Shown here piece by piece: positions 7,795-15,892 of a stretch of 15,945 nucleotides of DNA. A program made the position numbers and the translations under genes. Positions within the stretch are counted from its first letter, which is position 1; every line of letters starts with the position of its first letter. The stretch comes from Methylophaga sp. (GTDB lineage Bacteria; Pseudomonadota; Gammaproteobacteria; Nitrosococcales; Methylophagaceae). The DNA is taken from contig WTAY01000008.1 of assembly GCA_013139345.1 (NCBI GenBank), positions 1 through 15,945 of the forward strand, given 5' to 3'. Under the pieces are notes generated by a model. The model did no database searches. It saw only the letters and a program-made list of their open reading frames with translations, and was not told where the DNA came from.

Positions 7795-7923
7795 TAGGAA
7801 GAGTGAATATGGAGCACATTTTGCACTAATGGTTAGAAAATATCTAGCTTTATTGATCGAAAAAGCAGGGTTTTGTTGCTAAGTTCGTCGAAAAAGTTTT
7901 TTGTTCATTTGTCAGGGCTATCT

Positions 7924-9747
7924 CTACTGGGGAAGCGTTGCGATGTGTTGAGTCAGCTTTTCAGCAGAAATCCCACCTACTAAGCGATGTTGAGAATATT
8001 CCTGACCATTCGCATCAAAAAATAAGATGGTTGGCGGGGCAAACACACCATAGTGTTTCATAAGCGCTTTATGCTCAGCGGTGTTGGCTGTCATATCAAT
8101 CTGTAAACTATGGGTGTTTTCTAAGGCGGTAATAACATTATTGTCTTGGAATGTGGTGACTTCCATTCTTTTACAGTCCACACACCAATCAGCATAAAAG
8201 TCGAGCATAGCGGGTTTGTCTGATTGAGATAATTGCTGTTCAAGCTCGGTCAGATTGTTGACCTTAGTAAATGTTAGGCCTGTATGAGATGGAGCTGCAG
8301 AGGATTGGCTAGAGATGACAGATTGCAGAGGCTGCCAAACATTATGACTGCCGCTCGCACCACCGATCATTAACAGGCCGCCATATATTAATAGTATAAG
8401 GCCAACCCCTTTCCATAACTTTTCCCAACCACTGGCATCAATATTAAGTGCATTGAGTGCGCCTAAATACACGGCAGAAACGATAAGTAGAGCGCCCCAC
8501 AATAATAGACTTATCCAGCCAGGGATAATGCGTTCTAACATCCAGATAGCAAGCGCGAGCATAAGCACGCCAAAAACAGATTTGATTGTATTCATCCAAT
8601 CACCCGCTTTGGGTAGTAGTGTTCCTGCAGATGTGCCGATGACGATGAGAGGCAGACCCATACCCATACTTAATGCAAATAAAGCACTGCCACCTAAAAC
8701 GGGATCGCCATGTTGGCCAATAAAGATAAGTGCACCTGCTAATGGGGGGGCTAAACATGGGCCGACAATTAAACCAGATAATAAGCCCATTAATGCGGCC
8801 CCAGCAATATGACCGCCTTGTTGTTGATGGCTGATTTGATGCAGACGATGTTGAAGTGAATGTGGCAGTTGTAATTCAAACAAACCAAACATCGACAATG
8901 ATAAAACAACAAAGAGGGCGCTAAAACTACCGATAATCCAAGGGTTTTGGAACATGGCTTGTAGGTTTTCACCTAATAATCCTGTCATTACACCTGCAAC
9001 GGTATAGGTTACTGACATGGCTAATACATAGGTGAGTGACAAGATAAATGCACGATGCGTGGTGATTCGCTCACCTTCGCCAACAATGATGCTGGATAAA
9101 ATGGGAATCATCGGAAACACACAAGGTGTAAATGCCAACAATAAACCTAGGCCAAAAAAGCCGAGTAAAATTTTAATTAGCGTGTCTTCAGCAAGGCTTT
9201 TTGCAATACGATCTTGTTCAGCGAAAATAGGCACTGTTGATTTGGGTTCTAACGCTTGGCTTAAATCACCGGCAAGAGTAGGTAATGTAATCAGTATTTC
9301 TTTTTCTGTTGGCGGATAACAGATATGGAATGTTTCTGAACAGCCTTGATAAAAAGCTTTTAAGGTAACTTCTGAAACTGCCCCACTACGATTAATGGGT
9401 AATATTACATCAACATCATGTTGATAAACCTCACTTAAACCAAAGATCTCGTCCATTTTATTTTCACCCGCAGGGAGCGAAAATGGCTGTAATTGGACGT
9501 TATCTTGCTCGATGATTTCAAAGCGAATTTTGTCTTTATATAAATAGTTACCATCAGCGACAAGCCAACGAGCCAGTATTGTATTGGCATCCTTCGCTTG
9601 AGCAGAAAAGACAAAGGCTTCATCAACATCAGGTGGCGTATCGAACTCATTAGACAAGCCCAGACTATCTAATAAGCCTGGTCGCGCTTGAACACTAAAA
9701 GCAAGGAGTAAGAATAAAAGGGCAAAATATTTTTTCATAATCAACAT
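7924..9747 (-). CDS. dsbD: Thiol:disulfide interchange protein DsbD
   Basis: DsbD moves electrons from cytoplasmic thioredoxin across the inner membrane to periplasmic DsbC, DsbG and CcmG. At 607 residues it is somewhat longer than E. coli DsbD (565). A signal peptide lies at about 4-21 (KKYFALLFLLLAFSVQA). The N-terminal immunoglobulin-like domain carries C136 and C143 (YQGCSETFHICYPP), spaced one residue wider than I recall for E. coli. The eight-helix core (about 190-465) carries the redox pair C209 (AFTPCVFPM) and C331 (VGPCLAPPL). The C-terminal thioredoxin domain has ADWCVDCK (C522, C525). All six catalytic cysteines are present. Start at 9747 or, better, the internal ATG at 9738 (MKKYF...). 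It is transcribed divergently from pit across 151 nt. Confidence 0.96.
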   Translation of the reverse strand: MLIMKKYFALLFLLLAFSVQARPGLLDSLGLSNEFDTPPDVDEAFVFSAQAKDANTILARWLVADGNYLYKDKIRFEIIEQDNVQLQPFSLPAGENKMDEIFGLSEVYQHDVDVILPINRSGAVSEVTLKAFYQGCSETFHICYPPTEKEILITLPTLAGDLSQALEPKSTVPIFAEQDRIAKSLAEDTLIKILLGFFGLGLLLAFTPCVFPMIPILSSIIVGEGERITTHRAFILSLTYVLAMSVTYTVAGVMTGLLGENLQAMFQNPWIIGSFSALFVVLSLSMFGLFELQLPHSLQHRLHQISHQQQGGHIAGAALMGLLSGLIVGPCLAPPLAGALIFIGQHGDPVLGGSALFALSMGMGLPLIVIGTSAGTLLPKAGDWMNTIKSVFGVLMLALAIWMLERIIPGWISLLLWGALLIVSAVYLGALNALNIDASGWEKLWKGVGLILLIYGGLLMIGGASGSHNVWQPLQSVISSQSSAAPSHTGLTFTKVNNLTELEQQLSQSDKPAMLDFYADWCVDCKRMEVTTFQDNNVITALENTHSLQIDMTANTAEHKALMKHYGVFAPPTILFFDANGQEYSQHRLVGGISAEKLTQHIATLPQ

Positions 9748-9831
9748 TGGTCGAAAGAGAGTGTTTTAAATAGACAATACTAACAAGTGATAGTTACAGC
9801 ATACAGAGTAAAAAATAATTACTGTGCTGAA

Positions 9832-9865
9832 TAGTCATAATACTGTAATAATTGAATGCGATAAT
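9832..9865 (+). promoter_or_regulatory. Pho box and -10 of the pit promoter
   Basis: TAGTCATAATACTGTAATA (9832-9850) has two 11-bp half-sites (TAGTCAT, CTGTAAT) and closely follows the PhoB consensus CTGTCATAAAACTGTCATA. The hexamer GATAAT (9860-9865) starts 28 bp after the box start. The same offset is found before phoB and before the gene at 15893, which argues against chance. There is no good -35, as expected of PhoB-activated promoters. The predicted transcript would start about 27 nt before the pit ATG. Confidence 0.65.
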
Positions 9866-9898
9866 TCGTGCAATTTATTTTTAGAGTAGAGACAGAGT

Positions 9899-11548
9899 AT
9901 GGAAATTAAAACCATTAACCAACTTGAAAAGCAGGCGATGAAAAAAAGTCATACTGAGCTTGCCAGAATAGGCTTTGCCTTATTTTTTCTTGTCGGTGTC
10001 TTAGTTTATAGCTTTGCTACAAGTGGTGGTGTACCTAATAATATGTTTTTAGCGATAGCGGCCGTTTTTGGTGGTTATATGGCGATGAACATTGGTGCTA
10101 ATGATGTTGCTAATAATGTCGGTCCTGCCGTTGGTTCTAAAGCCTTAACGATGACTGGGGCAATTATTATTGCCATAATTTTTGAAGCTGCTGGAGCCAT
10201 TATTGCGGGTGGTGAAGTGGTTTCAACCATTAAAAAAGGCATTATTGATATTGATGCTTTTGGTAGTGATACCGATAGTTTTTTGTGGGCAATGATGGCA
10301 GCACTATTAGCGGCAGCATTATGGCTTAACGTGGCAACAATGGCCAAAGCACCTGTGTCAACAACCCACTCCATTGTCGGTGGTGTTATGGGAGCAGGAA
10401 TCGCAGCAGCAGGATTTAGCATTGTTGATTGGGGCACAATGGGCAAGATTGCGAGCTCATGGGTTATTTCTCCTGTTATTGGCGGTGTGATTGCTGCTGG
10501 CTTCCTGTTTGCCATTAAGAAAACGATTATTTTCAAAAAAAATAAAGTAGAAGCTTCTTATAAGTGGGTGCCTGTCTATGTGGCAATCATGTCGTTAGCA
10601 TTTGTGACGTATCTTGTTCTAAAAGGTTTGAAGAAAGTATGGCCATCATTAGTGAATGGCTTTAATGACATCATGTTTTTTACTGTTGAAGTAACAAAAA
10701 AACCTACATTAGAAACTGCATTACTATTAGGTAGCATTGTGGCGGTAATAGTTTACTTCTGGATGAAGAAATCAATTAAAGCTAAATTAGGTACATTAGC
10801 GAATGATCGTGGTGGTGTGAATATCTTGTTTACAGTTCCATTGATCTTTGCTGCGGCATTATTGAGTTTTGCTCATGGTGCCAATGATGTGGCCAATGCT
10901 ATTGGTCCATTGGCTGCGATTAATGATGCAGTAATGACGGGTGGAATTTCATCTAAAGCAGGCATTCCGTTCTGGGTCATGGGGGTGGGTGCATTTGGTA
11001 TCGCGATTGGTTTAGCATTATATGGCCCTAGACTAATTAGAACGGTTGGAAGTGAAATTACTGAGCTAGATCAAATGCGTGCATTCTCTGTTGCCATGGC
11101 GGCCGCGATTACCGTCATCATTGCTAGCCAATTAGGCTTACCAGTGAGTTCAACCCATATTGCAATTGGTGGTATTTTTGGTGTCGGCTTCTTACGTGAA
11201 TGGTTAGATTCGTCGGTGAGCATTGAGAATGAAATAGCTCAAGATAAAGCAGATATTAAAGGCGAAAAGAAAGCCTTGAATGCACTGCGTAACGAGTTGA
11301 AACATTTAGATAAGAAAATAGAAAAGACAGAGCAAGATTATGGGCGGATAACAACGCTTTATCGTTTGATTGATGAAGAGGAAGAAGTGCTTAAAAAAGC
11401 GAAGAAAAATTTAAAAAAAGATAAAAAGAACTTATATGTGAAGCGTGATGCGATTAAGAAGATTATTACAGCATGGGTAATTACGGTACCTTCAGCTGCT
11501 GTGATGGCTGCGGGGATCTTCCTTATGATCAAGGGCATCATGACATAG
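9899..11548 (+). CDS. PiT-family inorganic phosphate transporter with coiled-coil segment
   Basis: This is an inner-membrane, cation-coupled phosphate permease. Both inverted halves carry the family signature: GANDVANNVGPAVGSKAL (66-83) and GANDVANAIGPLAAI (327-341). Each half also has its proline-serine motif, APVSTTHSIVG (151-161) and LPVSSTHIAIGG (414-425). Many hydrophobic helices are evident. At 549 residues it is longer than E. coli PitA (about 499). Much of this is a strongly charged Lys/Glu-rich stretch (about 441-520: ENEIAQDKADIKGEKKALNA and onward) that reads as a coiled coil between the second motif and one last helix (about 522-545). A Pho box lies upstream and a strong terminator downstream, so it is monocistronic. 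The coupling ion (H+ or Na+) cannot be told from sequence. Confidence 0.92.
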   Translation: MEIKTINQLEKQAMKKSHTELARIGFALFFLVGVLVYSFATSGGVPNNMFLAIAAVFGGYMAMNIGANDVANNVGPAVGSKALTMTGAIIIAIIFEAAGAIIAGGEVVSTIKKGIIDIDAFGSDTDSFLWAMMAALLAAALWLNVATMAKAPVSTTHSIVGGVMGAGIAAAGFSIVDWGTMGKIASSWVISPVIGGVIAAGFLFAIKKTIIFKKNKVEASYKWVPVYVAIMSLAFVTYLVLKGLKKVWPSLVNGFNDIMFFTVEVTKKPTLETALLLGSIVAVIVYFWMKKSIKAKLGTLANDRGGVNILFTVPLIFAAALLSFAHGANDVANAIGPLAAINDAVMTGGISSKAGIPFWVMGVGAFGIAIGLALYGPRLIRTVGSEITELDQMRAFSVAMAAAITVIIASQLGLPVSSTHIAIGGIFGVGFLREWLDSSVSIENEIAQDKADIKGEKKALNALRNELKHLDKKIEKTEQDYGRITTLYRLIDEEEEVLKKAKKNLKKDKKNLYVKRDAIKKIITAWVITVPSAAVMAAGIFLMIKGIMT

Positions 11549-11572
11549 GTTTAATTATTGAATAAGTAGACT

Positions 11573-11598
11573 AAAAGGCCTCATTTGAGGCCTTTTTT
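11573..11598 (+). terminator. Rho-independent terminator after pit
   Basis: AAAAGGCCTC (11573-11582) pairs with GAGGCCTTTT (11587-11596) around the 4-nt loop ATTT, followed by a run of T. This is a textbook intrinsic terminator 25 nt after the pit stop and only 17 nt before the recQ start. It isolates pit from recQ and crowds the recQ 5' end. Confidence 0.93.
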
Positions 11599-11614
11599 AT
11601 GTAAAATAGTCTAA

Positions 11615-13729
11615 ATGAAACGTGCCCAAGAAATCATCCAGTCGACATTTGGTTATGACCAATTTCGTCATGATCAACAAAATATCATTCAAGAACTACT
11701 TGATGGACATGATGCCTTAGTTTTAATGCCGACAGGTGGCGGTAAATCGCTGTGTTATCAAATCCCAGCACTGGTGCGTGATGGTACGGCTATTGTCATC
11801 TCTCCCCTTATTGCCTTAATGCAAGATCAAGTTGATGCCTTACAGCAATTGGGTATTAATGCCGCTTATCTTAATTCTAGTTTGAGTTCAGGTCAGGCGA
11901 ATGACGTGGAGCAACAGCTTCTTAATCAAGAACTAAAATTACTCTATGTCGCTCCAGAACGCCTATTAAATAGTCGGTTTTTGAACCTTTTAGATCAATG
12001 TCAGATTTCTTTATTTGCGATTGATGAAGCCCATTGTGTGTCGCAGTGGGGACATGACTTTCGCCCCGATTATCAGCAACTCAAACTTCTACATCAGCGT
12101 TATCCAACGGTTCCTCGCATTGCATTAACAGCAACAGCCGATCAACGAACACGTGATGAAATCATCAGCCAATTACAGCTGGATGAAGCGCAAGTCTTCA
12201 TTAATAGTTTTGATCGTCCTAATATTCATTACTCAATTTCAGAAGGTAATAACGCAAAGCAGCGTTTATGGACGTTTCTGCAAAACAATCATCCTGATGA
12301 TGCCGGAATTGTTTATTGTTTATCGCGTAAAAAAGTAGAAGCAACGGCGGAGTGGTTAGCGGAACAGGGGCGACTTGCTCTACCTTATCATGCCGGTTTA
12401 CCACAGGAAGTGCGGCAGAAAAACCAGCAGCGATTTTTGCGTGAAGAGAGCGTTATCATCGTAGCAACCATTGCCTTTGGCATGGGGATTGATAAACCTG
12501 ATGTACGCTTTGTCGCCCACCTGAACTTGCCTAAAAGCATTGAAGCGTATTATCAAGAAACAGGTCGGGCAGGGCGAGATGGAGAGCCTGCCAATGCGTG
12601 GATGGCGTATGGTTTACAAGACATCATTACCTTACGCCAATTTACGCAAAACTCGAATGCCGATGAAGCCCACAAACGGGTTGAACATCAAAAGCTAGAG
12701 TCGATGTTAGGCCTATGTGAAGTTGTCACCTGCCGACGACAATCGTTATTAGACTATTTTGATGAAACGCGAGCACAGCCATGTGGTCATTGTGATAACT
12801 GCCAGAATCCACCAGAAAAATGGGATGGCACCGAGTCGGCACAAAAAGCATTGTCATGTATTTATCGTACCGAACAGCGTTTCGGTGTGAACTATATCAT
12901 TGATATTTTGCATGGGAAAAGTGACGAGCGTATTCAACGAAATGGACATGACCAAATCAGCACTTTTGGTATTGGCAGTGATACACCTGTTACAGAATGG
13001 CGAAGCTTATTTAGACAACTCATTGCTCTGGGTTATTTGGATACGGATTCTGAACGGCATGGCGGCCTTAAATTAACTGAAAAGTGTCGGTCACTATTAC
13101 GCGGGGAACAGCGGCTAGAATTAAGAAAACAAACAAAACCAGAAAAAACGGCGAAAGAGAAAAAACAGAAAAATGCAGTGCGTCCACAAGACGAGACATT
13201 ATGGGAAGCCTTACGTGCATTGCGTCTTCAACTGGCCGAAGAACATGGTGTGCCACCCTATGTCATATTTCATGATGTGACCTTACATGACATGCTAAAA
13301 AGTAGGCCAACGACATTGGTAGAGTTAAGTAAGGTCTCCGGTGTTGGTGAGCAAAAGCTTATTCGTTACGGACAAGAGTTTATCAATGAAATTACACAAC
13401 ATCCCTTATCTGAGCTGCTCAACAATCGTCTAAGTGCAACGGTGAATGAAACGCTTATCTGTTATCAGCAAGGTATAGAGATTGAACAGATCGCCCAGCA
13501 ACGAGATGTTAAAAGTAGCACTATCTATACACATTTAGCCGATGCGATCGAAGTTGGCCTGCTTGATGTACGAGAAGTGTTAGATATAAGTGATGCCGAA
13601 TATAATGAGATTTTATTTGTAATCGAGTCGCAAGAAGAACAAGAAAAAGGCCGACTAAAGCCAGTTTATGATGAGCTTGATGGTGAATATGATTATGGGG
13701 TGCTACGCTGTATTCAAGCATCAACCTAA
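11615..13729 (+). CDS. recQ: ATP-dependent DNA helicase RecQ with C-terminal extension
   Basis: RecQ is a 3'-5' superfamily 2 helicase acting in recombination and fork repair. The helicase core has Walker A PTGGGKS (39-45), SPLIALMQDQ (63-72), the DEAH box (137-140) with the aromatic-rich loop CVSQWGHDFRP, TATA (172-175), RPNI (201-204) and the arginine-finger motif QETGRAGRDG (314-323). The RQC region follows: zinc cysteines C373, C390, C393 and C396, then a winged helix. An HRDC domain spans about 525-595. E. coli RecQ ends near there at 609; this protein runs to 704, with an added segment whose IEIEQIAQQRDVKSSTIYTH (621-640) looks like a helix-turn-helix. Some RecQ proteins are known to carry such an extra domain. 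There is no Shine-Dalgarno before the ATG, and the pit terminator ends 17 nt upstream. Confidence 0.96.
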   Translation: MKRAQEIIQSTFGYDQFRHDQQNIIQELLDGHDALVLMPTGGGKSLCYQIPALVRDGTAIVISPLIALMQDQVDALQQLGINAAYLNSSLSSGQANDVEQQLLNQELKLLYVAPERLLNSRFLNLLDQCQISLFAIDEAHCVSQWGHDFRPDYQQLKLLHQRYPTVPRIALTATADQRTRDEIISQLQLDEAQVFINSFDRPNIHYSISEGNNAKQRLWTFLQNNHPDDAGIVYCLSRKKVEATAEWLAEQGRLALPYHAGLPQEVRQKNQQRFLREESVIIVATIAFGMGIDKPDVRFVAHLNLPKSIEAYYQETGRAGRDGEPANAWMAYGLQDIITLRQFTQNSNADEAHKRVEHQKLESMLGLCEVVTCRRQSLLDYFDETRAQPCGHCDNCQNPPEKWDGTESAQKALSCIYRTEQRFGVNYIIDILHGKSDERIQRNGHDQISTFGIGSDTPVTEWRSLFRQLIALGYLDTDSERHGGLKLTEKCRSLLRGEQRLELRKQTKPEKTAKEKKQKNAVRPQDETLWEALRALRLQLAEEHGVPPYVIFHDVTLHDMLKSRPTTLVELSKVSGVGEQKLIRYGQEFINEITQHPLSELLNNRLSATVNETLICYQQGIEIEQIAQQRDVKSSTIYTHLADAIEVGLLDVREVLDISDAEYNEILFVIESQEEQEKGRLKPVYDELDGEYDYGVLRCIQAST

Positions 13730-13761
13730 GTAACAAATCTGTAATGTTTAATGGGTATGAT
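13728..13761 (+). promoter_or_regulatory. Putative Pho box and -10 of the phoBR promoter
   Basis: AAGTAACAAATCTGTAATG (13728-13746) is a weak Pho box: its second half-site CTGTAAT is good and identical to one in the pit box, while its first is poor. A -10 hexamer TATGAT (13756-13761) starts exactly 28 bp after the box start, the same geometry as the other two Pho promoters in the window. The box overlaps the recQ stop codon. It would give PhoB autoregulation, which is known in E. coli. Confidence 0.5.
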
Positions 13762-13786
13762 GAGCTGATTAGATCAGGAATAAATT

Positions 13787-14479
13787 ATGGCAACAACAAT
13801 TTTAGTAGTAGAAGACGATATGGCAATCAGAGATATGCTGTGTTTTTCGCTTCGACATTCAGGTTTTGAGTGTGAATCAGTGAGTGATGCTGAAAAAGGC
13901 CTAGCATGGTTAAAAAACCAGCAACCAGAATTGATTTTATTGGATTGGATGTTGCCGGGTATTGATGGCATTGAATTTATCCGTCGATTGCGAGCAAATG
14001 ATTCATGGGCAAATATTCCAGTGATTATGTTGACGGCAAAAGGTGAAAGTGAAGATATGGTGAAGGGCTTAAGTGTTGGCGCTGATGACTATGTGAATAA
14101 ACCTTTTTCACCGCCAGAGCTAATGGCAAGAATAAAAGCGGTCATGCGACGATGCAATATTGTCGATACGGATGATAATCAGAAAATTGAAATTGCAGGT
14201 TTGGTTTTAGATACTAAAAGTCACCGTGTTAACGTGAATGAACAAAGAATAGATCTTGGCCCTACAGAGTTTCGCTTATTACATTTCTTTATGAAGAATC
14301 CTGAACGGGCTTATAGTCGAGGTCAATTGCTTGATCATGTTTGGGGGGATACTGTTTATATTGAAGAACGTACTGTTGATGTGCATATCCGTCGTTTACG
14401 CAAAGCATTAGAAGCGACAAGCCACGAGCATTTAGTACAGACTGTGCGTGGGGTTGGTTATCGTTTTGCTGAAACGTAG
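13787..14479 (+). CDS. phoB: Phosphate regulon response regulator PhoB
   Basis: PhoB is an OmpR-family transcription activator that binds Pho boxes when phosphorylated by PhoR during phosphate limitation. The 230 residues match the family. The receiver domain (about 4-120) has the acidic pair E9/D10-D11, phospho-acceptor Asp53 in LLDWMLPG, switch Thr83 and Lys105 in VNKPFSP. The winged-helix effector domain (about 132-228) has LGPTEFRLLHFF, ERTVDVHIRRLRKAL and VRGVGYRF. AGGA lies 8 nt before the ATG. phoR follows after 12 nt. Assignment to PhoB rather than another OmpR-type regulator rests on the PhoR-like partner, the Pho boxes and the overall likeness to E. coli PhoB. Confidence 0.95.
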   Translation: MATTILVVEDDMAIRDMLCFSLRHSGFECESVSDAEKGLAWLKNQQPELILLDWMLPGIDGIEFIRRLRANDSWANIPVIMLTAKGESEDMVKGLSVGADDYVNKPFSPPELMARIKAVMRRCNIVDTDDNQKIEIAGLVLDTKSHRVNVNEQRIDLGPTEFRLLHFFMKNPERAYSRGQLLDHVWGDTVYIEERTVDVHIRRLRKALEATSHEHLVQTVRGVGYRFAET

Positions 14480-14491
14480 AGACTATTTCTT

Positions 14492-15778
14492 ATGATGCAT
14501 TGGGACTATTGGCGCTTGATAGCAACGATCAGTCTGGCAGGCTTTGTTGGTCTATTGTTTGATCAAATGTTAGTCGCGATGTTTTTAGCGGTGCTTGCCT
14601 ATGCTTTATGGTTACAGCATAGCTGGAATAAGCTGTACCGATGGTTAAGAAACCCTAAAAAGAATCGATCACCGAGTGCGGAAGGGGTGATGAATGATGT
14701 GTGTAGAGAAATTGAGTGGGTTCGTAAGCAAAATAGATCACGGAAGAAAAAGTTAGCGAGTTATTTAAGGCGATTTCAGGTAACGACAGCAGCATTGCCT
14801 GATGGCATTGTGGTTATTGAGACGGATGGTCGCATTATCTGGTCAAACACTGTTGCAGAGAGTTTGTTGGGTGTTTACTGGCCTCAAGACAATCATGTTC
14901 GGGTTAAAAATTTGATTCGCGATCCTAAGTTTCAAGCATTATTTGATTCAGGAATCACGGATGGACAATTTGTGCATGTGACATCCCCCTTAAATGCCAA
15001 TATGCAGCTTGAAGTCAAAATGGTGAGTTATATGGGCACGGGTCGGCTACTCGTTGCACGAGATATCACGCAAACATTGAAACTGCAAACAATGCGACGA
15101 GACTTTGTCGCCAATGTATCTCATGAATTAAGAACACCTTTAACCGTATTACGCGGTTATTTAGAAACCTTTAATGAAGATAGCCCCGCAGAACAGTGGG
15201 GTGCCGCTTTGCCTGTTATGCAACAGCAAACAGAGCGTATGCATGTCATGATTACCGAGTTATTGGCGTTGTCACAATTGGAAACGGGCGAGAAATCAAT
15301 AAATCAGGAATCAATAGATGTGCAGGCTTTATTGACCTCTGTAATTGATGATGCAAAAAAGCTTGAAGAGTATCAACATCATAATATTGAGCTTGAACTA
15401 CTAAGTAATGATGACTTACTTGCTGATGGCGATGAAATACGTAGTGCCATATCAAACCTGATCTTTAATGCCGTTAAATATACACCGGCTAAATGCAGGA
15501 TTAATATTAAGTGGTATGTTGATAGTAAGGGGGCATATATTGAGGTGCAAGACTTTGGCGAAGGTATTGCAGAGCATCACTTAGAAAGGCTAACAGAACG
15601 CTTTTATCGTGTAGACAGTGGTCGAGCACAAGAGATGGGTGGCACAGGGCTAGGGCTTGCTATCGTAAAACATATATTGCAAAGACATGATGCAGAGCTA
15701 ACAATTGAGAGTAAGGTTGGGGCTGGCTCTCTATTTATTTGTCATTTCCCTTTAACAAATACCGTTGCTCCATCGTAA
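14492..15778 (+). CDS. phoR: Phosphate regulon sensor histidine kinase PhoR
   Basis: PhoR is the inner-membrane kinase/phosphatase for PhoB, held inactive by the Pst-PhoU complex when phosphate is plentiful. It has 428 residues (E. coli 431). Two adjacent N-terminal membrane helices (about 8-42) leave almost no periplasmic loop, as is typical of PhoR, which senses through Pst rather than by an external ligand. A charged linker (about 45-95) leads to a PAS domain (about 96-195), then HisKA with His211 in NVSHELRTPL. The ATPase domain has N-box Asn326 (SNLIFNAVKYT), DFGEG (354-358) and GTGLGLA (384-390). Start at 14492, or at the next codon, which is also ATG; no strong Shine-Dalgarno, so it may be coupled to phoB. 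Confidence 0.95.
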   Translation: MMHWDYWRLIATISLAGFVGLLFDQMLVAMFLAVLAYALWLQHSWNKLYRWLRNPKKNRSPSAEGVMNDVCREIEWVRKQNRSRKKKLASYLRRFQVTTAALPDGIVVIETDGRIIWSNTVAESLLGVYWPQDNHVRVKNLIRDPKFQALFDSGITDGQFVHVTSPLNANMQLEVKMVSYMGTGRLLVARDITQTLKLQTMRRDFVANVSHELRTPLTVLRGYLETFNEDSPAEQWGAALPVMQQQTERMHVMITELLALSQLETGEKSINQESIDVQALLTSVIDDAKKLEEYQHHNIELELLSNDDLLADGDEIRSAISNLIFNAVKYTPAKCRINIKWYVDSKGAYIEVQDFGEGIAEHHLERLTERFYRVDSGRAQEMGGTGLGLAIVKHILQRHDAELTIESKVGAGSLFICHFPLTNTVAPS

Positions 15779-15787
15779 TAAATTCTA

Positions 15788-15843
15788 TTGTCATAGAATC
15801 GTAATATTTCTTTCATAACACTGTCACATTTCAAGGTGATACT
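15788..15843 (+). promoter_or_regulatory. Four-half-site Pho box and -10 upstream of the gene at 15893
   Basis: Four half-sites repeat at exact 11-bp intervals: TTGTCAT (15788), TCGTAAT (15799), CTTTCAT (15810) and CTGTCAC (15821), each followed by a 4-bp, mostly A/T spacer. The last two form CTTTCATAACACTGTCACA, matching the PhoB consensus at 17 of 19 positions. The -10 GATACT (15838-15843) starts 28 bp after that box. Two PhoB dimers could bind in tandem, as at strong Pho promoters such as E. coli pstS. Confidence 0.85.
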
Positions 15844-15892
15844 GCTCCCTGACAATTAATTCAAATGATTTTAATTCAGGAGTTGAGCACTA

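Noticed and set aside
7795..7923. Gap between dsbD and aroQ searched for a promoter and terminator
   Set aside because: AT-rich with short repeated TTTTTCGA words, but no hairpin with a U-tract and no convincing -35/-10 pair.
8453..8812. 119-residue plus-strand open frame
   Set aside because: Antisense shadow of the dsbD membrane domain, whose conserved cysteines and helices show the true frame.
9748..9898. Possible role of the pit Pho box in dsbD control
   Set aside because: The box has its -10 only in the pit direction; nothing positions it for the divergent dsbD promoter.
10075..10536. 153-residue minus-strand open frame
   Set aside because: Low-complexity Ala/Ile/Pro-rich antisense shadow of the pit membrane helices.
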